Source of the DNA: Terana coerulea | Taxonomy: Eukaryota > Basidiomycota > Agaricomycetes > Polyporales > Phanerochaetaceae | Length of the DNA stretch: 51,850 bases | Assembly: GCA_024811115.1 (NCBI GenBank) | Contig: JAKOGH010000086.1 | Location: forward strand, 1-51,850 | Direction: 5' to 3' | Part shown: piece by piece, positions 20,216-30,169 of the stretch | How the letters are laid out: each line of letters begins with the position of its first letter | Position numbering within the stretch: position 1 is the first letter of the stretch | The notes under the pieces: model-generated | Seen by the model: the letters and a program-made list of their open reading frames with translations, nothing else | Databases searched by the model: none | What the model was told of the DNA's origin: nothing | Translations under genes and position numbers: made by a program

Positions 20216-21648
20216 TCAACCTTCAGTTTTCTCATTTGAGACACTATCGGTGCTGGGGCTATCGAGCTGCCATCTTGTCCTGAGGGGTTCCGGAAGCGGC
20301 GGATGCCTCATAGGTTCCTTACCCTTCCCTTTCAATGTTAAGGTCGTCGGACAAGGGGTAACCACCCTGCAGTCACCAAAAGTAGGTGTCTCGCCGTCTG
20401 TATCATTCATCTTGAGCCTGTGCACAGCAACCGTGCTGGAATGAGACGAAGGCGTGACACGTGTGTCTTCGAGTCCTGGTGTGTCGGCTTCATTCTCTCG
20501 CGGGTCCTTATCCCAGGTTGCATGAGAGGCGGGGGATAAGGCGGAAGACCGCATCTCCTTCAGTCTCAAGACGTTGCCGAGATAGGAATGCCTTGCTATT
20601 GGTAAAGAGGGAGCATGGGGGCAGGTTGATGGACCGGCACTGGCGGTTAAGGAGAAGCGTGCCTGGGGAGGAATATCTTGGTCGTAGTCTCCGCGGGCGA
20701 ACTGCTTTACGACTCTACAATGGCTAGGAACCTGCGATGCTGGTGCTGGTGTTGCGGGCTGCCGAATCGCGACGGCCTGCACTTGCTCCCTCGGTAGCTC
20801 AGGCTGCTCGAGAGGAGCCTGTATCCGTCGGTTGCGGTTCGCGAACATGGCCCGCAAGTTTCGCCTCGGCGGCGCGGGAGGCTCGAGCTGGCGTACCGGC
20901 CGGTTCTCGTCCCACTGCGAACACTTGCACGACTTCCACTTCGCGCTGCAGCGGTAGCAGAACTCCGTCTTGCAGCGGCATATCATGTGGTAGCACCCCG
21001 TGCTGAGCTCGACCAGGGTCGCACAGCCGGGACACCGCGCCCAGCCCTCACGCGCCCCGAGAGCCAACATGTCCCGCTCCGACGCGTCTGGTGCGCACGT
21101 ATGCGGACTGCCGCGCTTGACTTCGGTCTTGCAGTGCGAACACGTAAGTGTCGTGCAGCTCGGGGAAGAACACTGAACCGTCTTGGGAGAGAAGAAAAAC
21201 TTGGCTCTCTGGGTGCAGATGAAGCGACCACACGCAGGGTCGGAGCAGTAGACGCGTTTCAATGTGCCGAATTCTTTGAATTTATCCTGCACCAGGAGGA
21301 GAAGAGCTGGTGATAGGTGTTGGCGTATGTAAGACAGGGGAATTTTCCGACGGCAGCATTTCGGTGGGAAGAGGGTTTCATCTCGTATTGAAGACTCAAC
21401 GAGGGATAGGAGGCAGGCTTTATCGTAATGATGCCCGCAAGGAGCACGAATTGCGACATCATCGATAGTATCTTGACATACAATGCAGCTATGACTGTTA
21501 GATCTACGAAGCGGTCAAATAGGTTTGGGTAAATATGGTTAGACAGAGTTGTATCTGCGTACCTTGTAGCTGAAGCATTACCAGAGACTTGTGTTTTGGA
21601 CCTTGCCCAAGATAATTGTGCACTGAAGTAGGATATAATAGGCTTCAT
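20216..21648 (-). CDS. RBR-type (RING1-IBR-RING2) protein R2
   Basis: Intact paralogue of R1 with two exons (21563-21648 and 20216-21503), a 59-nt intron and 457 aa; the summed length is an exact multiple of three. RING1 (about residues 34-85) has CIVCQDTI, PCGHHYDKAC and LFPPKCC. The IBR-like part (about 105-165) has YCSDPACGRF, CSSPSC and CSHCKTEV. RING2 (about 185-215) reads CPGCATLVELSTGCYHMIC followed by FCYRC, with the cysteine that carries ubiquitin in known RBR ligases. The rest is proline- and charge-rich and keeps only degenerate versions of the acidic LED motifs of R1 (GLEDTRV). The start is the conserved MKP; an in-frame ATG lies 15 nt upstream. The predicted role is ubiquitin transfer in the cytosol or at membranes, substrate unknown. 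Confidence 0.75.
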
Positions 21649-23357
21649 GTGATAAGATGACAAGCAGGGGTGCGTTCTCTCGAGTATTATTGACGGCAGT
21701 TAGATTGCTGTTACAGACAGATGTCAGCTGGTCAGCATACACCGAAGTTTGGCACATACATGGGATATACCGCCCTTATCTTCTGTTTAGCTCCAAGCGT
21801 AGGGCTCATTCGCGGTTTACAGATACACGCCTACGGAGGATGAGTGCGGATGTGTGGTCACCGTAGCATCTCTATGCGGTGCATACGTACTACCAGATCT
21901 TTCGCTCTCCTGGCGCACACCCAGCTGCTGAGCCACTAAGCGCTCCTGCGTGACTGTATCTCTCCGAGACCTTACTTCCAGCGATGGAACGCCTTGTTGC
22001 AGGTTGTTTGTGGGACACGCCAGTGGAAACTGAGACTGAAGTGTTCTCGTTCAGCTTGTCGAGCACGTCCGAGTTAAGTGCGACGTCTGCTGGGGCCTCG
22101 CAGAATACACATGGTGTCCACGAGGGGAATATTGGGGCATAAATGACAGTCACGAGCAGGAAAGGGCGATCCTGTGTAAGGGTCGTCGCAATTATGCCCA
22201 CGGCTTAATAGGCCACGTGCGCCGGTATCTGAGTTCAGTTACGGTGGGCGCCCCGATTATCATATTTTTGAGAGCACCTGAAAGAGTTCTATTAGCTTTG
22301 GAAGGAGAAAGCTCCCAATAAAGCAACTATAATACGAAGGTCCCACTGGGAGCAGAGATAAAAATTTTAAAAAGCGGAGCAAAGACGATTATAGATTGCT
22401 CCGGCAGCAACTTTGAGTCACGTGGAAGCCCAGCGCAACCATAATCAAGCATAGAAAGGTTGCACTCACCATGAGAGAGTGAAGAAACTCTCCTATCACT
22501 ACTGTTCGCAAAGCAGCAGGAAGAGGACGCCATGGATGTTCAAAGCAAGTTGGCGAACCACACCACCTTCCAATTCCGCTGAGCGTCGGTGATTGCCGGT
22601 AAATTTGGGCGTTTGTTTAAAGTTTTCCTCATCCGAGTTATGGGCGCTTGGTGGCGTACTGCAACTTGTTCGTCGACCATTCAGCCGTCCATACTGCTGC
22701 GCACGGGAATATAGTTGGCTAGCGTGTTTGCCGCTGCGTATTATCTCTTTTCTATTACGGGACGTCCTAATCAAGTAAAGCAGCGTACAGCCCGACCTCG
22801 GTACTGTTCTCCCTAGGTGCCGTACAAGATACAACTTCATAGCCATGCCGGCATCCGTAGTGCACGAGTGCGTTGTAGTGTTCAGCGTCATAGACCAGCC
22901 CGCGTTGAAGTGTGGCGTCACCTGCCATGAAGGTTACAACCGGCGTTTCGGAGTTACTCGAGTTAACCTAGACCTAACAATCTCTGCGCTCCCATAAGAT
23001 TAGTTGGAGGCGGAGCGTCCGTTTTCACCCCATGACTTTCCGCGCCGAACAGCATCGGACTACGTCGCAGGCCTTTGCAACAGTTTCAGTCATTCGATCT
23101 CTCATAGTCCGACAACGCGGGCGGGGATGACGGGCGCTGCCGACCTGGCGCACTGTTAAAGGGATGTGGATGTCCATTTTGGGCCGACTTCGGAGATGAT
23201 TTATTTCGCGTCAGGCATGCCTTGGCTCGCCGCAGCACCTTAGGCCCCCCTCCTCTTTTTTATTCGCATTTAGGACCTGCGCTTGACCTTGTAACCCATC
23301 CGAATCCCCCGACCTCTCACCTCTCACAAACCTGCCATCCGCTAAGACCTCACCGCC
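21649..23357. other. Intergenic R2 to glycosyltransferase
   Basis: No gene supported. The first 1 kb is the duplicated partner of the R1-F spacer, with shared blocks near 22,236-22,300 and 22,556-22,690. The last 200 bp before 23358 are pyrimidine-rich and probably hold the leader of the glycosyltransferase gene. Confidence 0.4.
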
Positions 23358-24509
23358 ATGCTTCTCCGAAGGTGGTTCACTCGCTATAACGACTATATGC
23401 CTATCGGTACCCACCCCAATAAGAGGCCAAACCTACGGACAATCTTCGTCTCTGCGCTGGCCGTCGCGTTGATAACGATGAACATTGTGCTGGTCGTCAA
23501 AATCAGCCAACTGACGAAGTGGAAGAGTCCGTTAGATGACTACCAAGAGCTGTAAGCGAACACACACGATACCAATGAAGGAGTCAAGTACTGACGACTC
23601 GTTCAGCAAAGAATACCCGCTGATAAATAGCACCGTTTTTTCGTCGCTAGCCCAGGTGCACAACCTCGACCCAAATGAAACAGCTATCGTAACGACACTC
23701 TACTCCGATGCTTACGCCCCCGCCGTCGCCGCACTCGGGCACTCCCTCCGAAAAGTCAACGCTACCATTCGCCTCATCGTGCTATACATCCCCGAACAGG
23801 TCTCAACGCACGCCCTCTGCCTCGCCACCGCCTCCGGCTTCGCCGCCCGCCCCGTCACGCGCATTCCACCGCCGCACAATGGTTCGGGCATCGAGCCGCG
23901 CTTCGCAGACCAGTACACGAAGCTCACGCTCTGGACGCTCGACCGCATGGACCCGCCCGTGCGCGCGCTCGTGTACCTCGACGCGGACACGCTCGTGCTG
24001 CGCAACTTCGACGAGCTCTTCGCGCTGCCGTACGGGTTCGCGGCGGTGCCGGACGTGTACGGCGATGCACGCGGTTTCACGACGAGCATCAACGCGGGCG
24101 TGATGCTCGTGCGCCCAGACAGCGCGCTGTTCGGCGCGATGCTGGCGGCGCTGCCCGCCGCGCGGTACCCGCGCAACATGGCGGAGCAGGCGTTCCTGAA
24201 CCAGTACTTCGCGACGGACGTCCTGCGGCTGCCGTACGCGTACAACGGGAACCTCGAGCTCAAGGAGCGCACCCCGACGGTCTGGGACGGCATCCGCAGC
24301 GAGATGCGTATCATGCACTACACGTTGATCAAGCCATTCGTCACGAAGAAGTGGGGGACCGTGCCATTAGACGAGATGCAGCAACGGGTTGAGGAGGCGG
24401 CGAAAGAGAAGGGGGTATGTTCCGCGAGGAGATGTTGCTCTGGGGACAGATGTGGGAGGAGACCAAAACCGCGTATGCCGACCGCATGAATTCTTGCCAA
24501 CGGCTCTGA
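23358..24509 (+). CDS. Type II membrane glycosyltransferase, family 8 (glycogenin-like)
   Basis: Two exons, 23358-23551 and from 23607, with a 55-nt intron. An N-terminal cytoplasmic tail is followed by one membrane segment (about residues 28-48, IFVSALAVALITMNIVLVV), typical of a Golgi type II transferase. The catalytic domain starts VTTLYSDAYAPAV. It has the metal-binding DxD motif in LVYLDADTLVLRN (about residue 188) and TSINAGVMLV, both usual in GT8 enzymes, which transfer sugars from UDP-sugars. As written the frame runs to a stop at 24487-24489 (358 aa) with an odd Cys/Arg-rich end. If the GGGGG run at 24411-24415 had one more G, the frame would continue as FREEMLLWGQMWEETKTAYA and stop at 24509, a much more natural tail. 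A base-call slip in the G run is the likely cause. The acceptor sugar and role are unknown. Confidence 0.75.
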
Positions 24510-24819
24510 TGGGTGGACCGCAGAAGATACCTAGACACATAACATACCGCAATGATCAGCGGACGTGTGTGACGGTTCGCACAGCGGACAATGTGTAGCA
24601 TAGTGCCATCAATATGTAGCATGAAATAGAGAGAGCAATGCATTAATCAGAGCACATACAGGTGGAGAAAGCGTCAGGGCATATGCGCATATATGCATAT
24701 CTAGAACAGCGCAATGGTCAGAGAGAGCAGCATAGTCCATGGAAAGCATATCAAGGCATAGCTCCAGCGCAGCTGAGAAACAACATTCGCATTTATGCAT
24801 ATAGCCATCACTGGCACCA
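24510..24819. other. Convergent 3' region between glycosyltransferase and R3
   Basis: No gene. An alternating AT/GC stretch (ATATGCGCATATATGCATAT at about 24,680-24,699) is rich in short palindromes. Both neighbouring genes end here. Confidence 0.4.
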
Positions 24820-26990
24820 TCACGTGGCCTGACACCTTCTGCACGCCCGCGTCACGCATCGAGGACAGCACTACGAACACAAAAACAAAAGCGAAAATCC
24901 GACTCAGTAGCCGGAGAACCTGCAAGCAACGCGCACTCACATAAAGTACCTGACACCGCCGCCCGCACCCGTCACACACGTCGCGGCTCACGTCCACGCG
25001 CCACTCGTGCCGACACGGCCGCGCGCGCCCCTCCACCTCCCAGAGCAGCAGGTCGACCTGCTGCTCGAGCGCGGTCAGCACGTGGCTGTCCGCCGTCTTC
25101 CGGTTCGCCTGCCCGTCCGCGCCCCGCTCGAAGAGCGTGTGCAGTCGCGCGAGCTGGGCGGGGGCAGCGGGGACGCGTGCCATCGTGCCTTCGTAGGGAC
25201 GGTGCGCTTGGCGCTCGGGGGACGGGTGCGCGTGCCTGGCGGCAACACGTCGCTCCTGTGTGTGCTGGCCGCGCGCCACGACGCCCTCGTGCGCCCGCGC
25301 ACGATTGTGAGCTTGCCGCTCATGAGGGGCGTTGTAGCGGCCCTCTTGCCTGCTTCCGCTTGGTCCACCCATCGCTACCATCGGTTGCACGCTACTCGAG
25401 CTGCTTGGCGCCTCCTTGTGAATCCAAACCTCACGTGCACGATCACGACGGGGTATCGGAGGCGGGTTCGGAGGTGGGACCGGCGCAGCTTGACTGGGCT
25501 TCGGCGGTAGAACAGGCTTCGGCTTTGATACTATCGGCTTCGATTGCGATTCATTTACATGGCGCATCGACACCGATACCATCGGCTTGTTCGAAGGTGG
25601 CGGAGGGGGCGGAAGTTTCTTGGGAGGAGTCTCCGGTCTACTGACTATGGGAGGTTTGGCAGCGATTGGCGGAGGCGGAGGTGGCGGAGCCTTCTTGAGT
25701 GGAACCTGTGGCTTCGTCGGTGGTCCGGGAGGCGCTTTCTGGACCACTACAGACGAAGCCATGCGTGGAGGCGGCGGGGGCGGCGGAGCCTTCTTGGCTA
25801 CTTCGGATCGAAGTGTAGGCTGTGGTGAAGAGACGTTGTGAGCCAGCGGAGGTCGGGCGAGCGGAGCCTTCGCAGGAGTTTCTGGTCGTACGACGACTAT
25901 TCTCTTCGAACTCGGCGGTGACGGAGCCCGCGGCGGCGGGGCCGGGGGCTTCTTGGACGAGTCTGAACGGAAGAGAGACTGCAGCGAGGACACTTTCTTC
26001 ATCACTGGAGCCGACGGCGAGCGCGGGCGTGGTGGTGCGGGTGTCGACTTCTTCGAGAACAAAGACCGCATGGACGGGACCCTCTGCGCATTCGTCGGCG
26101 GCGGAGGTGCAACTTTCGTCGGTCCGTCCGCCCGGCAGGCATGTATGACGTGTCCCTTCACCTCCAGCTTGCACTTGCTGCACGTCTTTGTCGCGCACCT
26201 CGACATCGGACAGGTGTAGATGCTCTGCGATCCTGGCTTGCCCTGGGGTCCGAGGAAGTGGCGGCAAGCCTTGTTCGCGCAGTGCACGCGCTTCGACGCG
26301 GGTATGCCGTACTCGAGGCTCTTCTGCGCGTACAAGGTCGTGAGGGCGCCGTCCATGAGTGGCTCGAAGATGCCGCGGGGGATGACCTGGTGGCAGCACC
26401 GCGGCGGGAAGATGGACTCGTCATCCATGGCTGCCTTGACCATCTTCAGCAAGCAGCCGACTTCAAAGAAGTGACCGCACAGGATGCGCAGCGGTTGCCC
26501 CATGATCTCGCCTTTGCAGCCATTGCACTCGCGGGTCTTCAAGCCGTGACTATATGCGTGTAAGTCAAATCGCGACATGACGGGGGTGAGTGAGACGTAC
26601 AGGGAGCGACGGATGAACAGCCGAATGCCTGCGCCGTTTACCTGCTCAGACTGGCTCCGCTTGTGCGGCGGGCGCTCCGTGGCGACTATGGTTTCCTTCA
26701 CTTCGTGTCCGTCATTCCTGGCACCCCCTAAGCATCGAACCAACCCAGAACCACAAATGAGCTTACTCTTCAGCTATGCGGGACCAGCCACCGGCCTTCG
26801 ACAGCGGCCGCGCAAATGTCATTCCAGCCTTATGGCGGAGACTAATCTTCCCCGCGGCAGCACCACTGGCGTTCGCCTCCAGCTTTGCAACGGCGGGCAC
26901 CTCGTCCCCCGCCACCCTAAGGGCAAGCTTCGCGTTCAGTACGAAGGCGTTCCGAGGCAGGTCGTTGTAGTAGCGGGACGGGTGCGTCAT
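24820..26990 (-). CDS. Divergent RING/IBR protein R3 with a long proline-rich region
   Basis: Three exons give 683 aa: 26767-26990, 24941-26717 and 24820-24870, with introns of 49 and 70 nt and matching phases. RING1-like residues start near 139 with CNGCKGEI, then LCGHFFEVGC and IFPPRCCHQ. An IBR-like part follows with VHCANKACRHF, CPMSRC and CSKCKLEV. The layout is that of R1 and R2, but no RING2 follows, so family ubiquitin transfer by a RING2 cysteine is not expected. Instead there are about 350 residues rich in Pro with PPPPPPP runs and repeated SMRSLF/SLQSLF modules, suited to SH3, WW or profilin binding. The last 40 residues form a Cys cluster (CDGCGRRCQ, then CCPRCVTRACRRC). Reading through the last intron destroys that cluster, which supports the splice. 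Start at 26990; an alternative is 26578 (MSRFDLHAY). Confidence 0.65.
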
Positions 26991-27157
26991 CTCTGCGGTG
27001 AGTGCGAATAGAGTCGTCCGGCGCCTCGATGGCAGTCAAGTGAAATTGGTCGGGTTTGGACTGTGGTGTCGAGTACATAAAGAGCTACTGGAGCGATGAA
27101 GAAGAGGTAGGGGTACAAAGGGCCAGCTTTGATGAGGTTTAGGTCGAGGGAGACCAT
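26987..27157 (-). CDS. Short upstream ORF overlapping the R3 start
   Basis: A 56-codon ORF (MVSLDLNLIKAG start, hydrophobic PYLFFIAPVALYVL core) ends in a TGA that overlaps the R3 start codon as ATGA. It may be an upstream ORF in the R3 leader that controls reinitiation, or a mis-framed 5' exon of a longer membrane-anchored R3. I cannot tell which from the sequence. Confidence 0.25.
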   Translation of the reverse strand: MVSLDLNLIKAGPLYPYLFFIAPVALYVLDTTVQTRPISLDCHRGAGRLYSHSPQR

Positions 27158-28391
27158 CCCGAGTGCGCAAGTTTATCACCCCCGCGACACGTGGCTTCGG
27201 TGCGTAGGAAGCCTGGGGGCGGCCGGTCCTCTCTAGTGCCTAATGAAGGCCATCACGAGGTACGGAAGCCTGAGAATCTGGACAATCAGCCATTGAGACC
27301 AGTGATGAAATAATGAGGCCGTGCACGGTCAGTACGCACCCCAATGTAATCCGCCGATTGGGCCTTTGTTGCACAAAGAGGAAGAGAGGGATGAAAACTG
27401 TGCTCACGGCGCTCATAGAAAATGCATCTCCGGTGAAAGCGATGCGAAGGTTTGATGGTTCCTCTGAGCTGGCGCAGTTGTTCGGGGGACCACCGACGGA
27501 CATCGTGGAGAGGCTGTCCGACGTTTCGAGGGACCTGAATGGTGTTGGCGCACGACCTCGCACCGACGGAGGTGTCGGAGTCGGGAGCAGCCTGAACAGG
27601 ATACTTGCCAGATCCCCGTCTGCATATGCCGAGTACTGAGGTGCTCTCGAATGCCTCGGCAGGAACACGCCACAAAGGCATGCAATTCAGAAGCACCTAC
27701 GTATAGTCAGCTCGTAGTGTTGCACGCGCATAAACGATACCGTACGTACCTAGCATTGCATTATTCCTGCATCTCCCTTGTACAGATCTCTCTAACATGA
27801 AAGAAGGCAGCAAAAGCCGAGTTGAGCTGGTCCTGCGCTGCTGGTGGCAGCATGACCAGCTCACGAATGAACAAAGTACGTAAAGAAAGTTTTGGCCTAA
27901 ACTTGCTATATGCATTGCTTTGGCTACGTACATAGTACAGAGGATGACTGAGCATTGTATGGTGTGTTATGAGACCGCACATAGCGGACACATGCCCTTG
28001 GTCGTTGCTTGCAAAGGAGATTTGCAACGCTATTCGTCCATGGCGATCCTCACGTATAGCTAGTGGTAGGATGAGCACAGCTAAAAATGGAGTTGGCAAG
28101 CGACCTACCAGTCACCACGGCCTATGCTCCACTTATCTCCTGCCGAGCCGCACTCAGCGATGTAGACCGCCTGTGACTCGAGGATTTGAGAACGCCTCCT
28201 GGTTGCTGACCGGAGGATAAGACGATCATGTTCCGGGTAAGGCGTGAAGCTTGAGCTTGAGTGCTGCTCCTGTGAATACAGCGGTAAACTCCTGCTACTG
28301 GCTGAGCTGCCTATATCATGCAAGTCGAGATATGGCAGACATTCGACCGAGGGGCAAGCTTTCTCTCTGCAGGGGGACGAGCCGGCGTGTA
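27158..28391. other. Region without a confident gene
   Basis: Several overlapping open frames exist on both strands between 27,240 and 27,700. One minus-strand frame has a hydrophobic stretch (VSTVFIPLFLFV), but no consistent splice pattern or familiar motif could be assembled. Nothing is recognised in 27,700-28,390. Confidence 0.3.
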
Positions 28392-28799
28392 TCAGAGTTC
28401 ATCGCCGTCGCCATCTGGGCCGTGGTCTGCTGAACACTTCGCGATGAGAAGCATGCGCCCCCGCTGTTGAAATGCGACCTTCTCGAGGACAGAGATCTTC
28501 ATGTGCCAGGCTCTGCGTGCGACCGAGAACGCAAGGTTCGACCGCAGTAGAGACGTGCGTCCGTCGCCGAGAGAGCCGGCGCGCCTGCGTTGGGTCGGGG
28601 CAGCGCGCAAGACCGCAGTCAAACGCTGTTTCTGAACAGCGTCCATGTCGCGGCCATCGAGTTCTGGGTGGTGCACGTCGGATGGCATGATATGGACGAA
28701 GGCAAGAACAGCAAGCGGGGATGTCTCGGCATTTCCGGCACTGGCCAGACGACCCGGTGTTTGCCTGGGCCAAACACTTAGACTTCTGGCGGGTCGCAC
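28392..28799 (-). CDS. Hypothetical protein, divergent from the GPI-protein gene
   Basis: A continuous frame encodes up to 135 aa, ending HGPDGDGDEL. An internal start at 28,688 (MPSDVHHPELDG) would give 98 aa. The composition (LEKVAFQQRGRMLLIAKC) reads like protein, and the gene would be transcribed away from the neighbour at 28904 from a shared promoter. No family is recognised, and a chance open frame in GC-rich DNA is not excluded. Confidence 0.3.
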   Translation of the reverse strand: MRPARSLSVWPRQTPGRLASAGNAETSPLAVLAFVHIMPSDVHHPELDGRDMDAVQKQRLTAVLRAAPTQRRRAGSLGDGRTSLLRSNLAFSVARRAWHMKISVLEKVAFQQRGRMLLIAKCSADHGPDGDGDEL

Positions 28800-28903
28800 T
28801 CACGCTGTTAGCGAACACAAGACTCTTAGTCTGCCAGTGGTTGCCGTTCTTCTCGACTGTCCTGTCTTTACCCCCACCCTCCTTTCTGCCAACTCTTTGA
28901 AAG

Positions 28904-29666
28904 ATGTTCTCCCCTCGCCTGGCCGTCACCGCCGCCGTCGCCGCCCTCGTCTCGACAGCGGCCGCTGACCTACCATCCTCGCGCCCGGAGGCTCCGACCT
29001 GTGGTGGGGTGAGTGCACGCTTTGCGCATAGTCACTGTCGTCGTTATTGAACGTATGCTCATCCCTCTCGGCTCTCAGTCGCACAGTCTGTGAACACCGT
29101 TGCCTGGACATGTCACGCAAACACACAGTTCACGAATTTTACCGTTCTGTGCGTACCGCCAACTCTTAACCGTGGCCTACCACGCTTACACGCTGCGTTG
29201 TAGCATCGCAAACTCGAACCCTTCCATTCTTGCCTCCCCTTGGCCATCATCGCGCAGGAGAACAACTTCGACTGTTCGAAGACGATTACCGATCAGCAGC
29301 AGAACCTCGCCGTCGGCACCGGCTACACCGTCCTGTTTGCGAGCCCCTTCAACAGCTCCGACGTGCGTCTCCCTCTCCTCTCCCTCACCGCACCTCCTGA
29401 CACTAGTTTATTTGTAGATTTATGCGACATCTCAGCCGTTTGAGATCAAGCCTTTCGGCTCGGCGTACCCCGCTACGTCTGCGACGCCCACCGAGTCTGG
29501 TGCCTCACCCACAGGCTCAGGAGCTTCCGCCACAGGCGGCTCGGCCTCTGTCACTGGTGGTGCCGCCGCGCAGAGCAGCTCGCCTGCTTCCAACGGTGCC
29601 TCGACCCTGTCCGGTTCGGTCGCTGGTGCCATCGCCGCCGGTGTCCTCGGTCTCATCTTCGCCTAA
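28904..29666 (+). CDS. Secreted Ser/Thr-rich protein, probable GPI anchor
   Basis: Starts MFSPRLAVTAAVAALVS, a clear signal peptide with an AA-A-type cleavage region. Exon 1 is 28904-29008 and exon 2 starts at 29087 (SVNTVAWTCHANTQF). A third exon, 29258-29362, codes ENNFDCSKTITDQQQ and ASPFNSSD. The last, 29418-29666, codes YATSQPFEIKPFGSAYP and a Ser/Thr/Gly/Ala-rich tail ending in a hydrophobic segment (VAGAIAAGVLGLIFA). Signal peptide, Ser/Thr-rich stalk and hydrophobic C-terminus without a cytoplasmic tail are the usual marks of a GPI-anchored cell-surface protein in fungi. The splice joining exons 2 and 3 is uncertain; donors at about 29,152 or 29,157 are possible. It lies just left of the segmental duplication and is not itself duplicated. 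Confidence 0.7.
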
Positions 29667-30014
29667 AAGCTTTCGTACTGCTCTCCCCTGGGTCAAGCTG
29701 TGACAGTGTTTTCCGTTTTTTCCTCTTATGCTCATCTCGTGGGACTTTGACTTTCCTCCCCTTGAACTCTGGTCACTGGCGCGTGAGGGCCGTCGAGAAT
29801 ATGACATCCTGTCGTCCTCGAGGTGCCTGATTCGCTTTGTCTGTTATGTCCTGAACTCTAGTATATACCAACTTACCTACGCTCTCTTTGCAACACACTC
29901 ATTTACTCTCGAGATCCATCTGGTACATCAAGGTGCTATGAAGTGTGGCCTACAGTCTCATGAGCTGCTAACATCCAAGGTACGTAACAACAACGCTTCT
30001 CCGCATTTGCTGTC
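29667..30014. other. 3' flank of the GPI gene and duplication boundary
   Basis: No gene. Bases 29819-29845 match 43633-43659 at 25 of 27 positions. Then 169 bp (29846-30014) have no counterpart before homology resumes at 30015/43661. This marks an insertion in copy 1 or a deletion in copy 2 at the edge of the duplicated unit. Confidence 0.6.
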
Positions 30015-30169
30015 GTGCTTGCAGAGATAACTATAATGTAAAGCAATGTACAAATGGCAACTACTTGCTGGCGGAAGGGTATACAATTACAACATCCAGT
30101 CATGTTCTACAGTCTAGTCTCCAAGTCCAATGCATTGCACCAACCGCGCTCCTCGTTTTTCTCACCGGC

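Noticed and set aside
23712..24318. Long minus-strand frames opposite the glycosyltransferase
   Set aside because: They mirror the high-GC third positions of the real gene and carry no motif. The DxD and INAGV motifs are on the plus strand.
24911..24940. A 21- or 30-nt intron near the end of R3
   Set aside because: Too short for a spliceosomal intron. The 70-nt version (24871-24940) gives a coherent Cys-rich end.
25007..26563. Several plus-strand frames opposite R3 (Gly/Arg-rich)
   Set aside because: They are the complement of the proline-rich coding region of R3.
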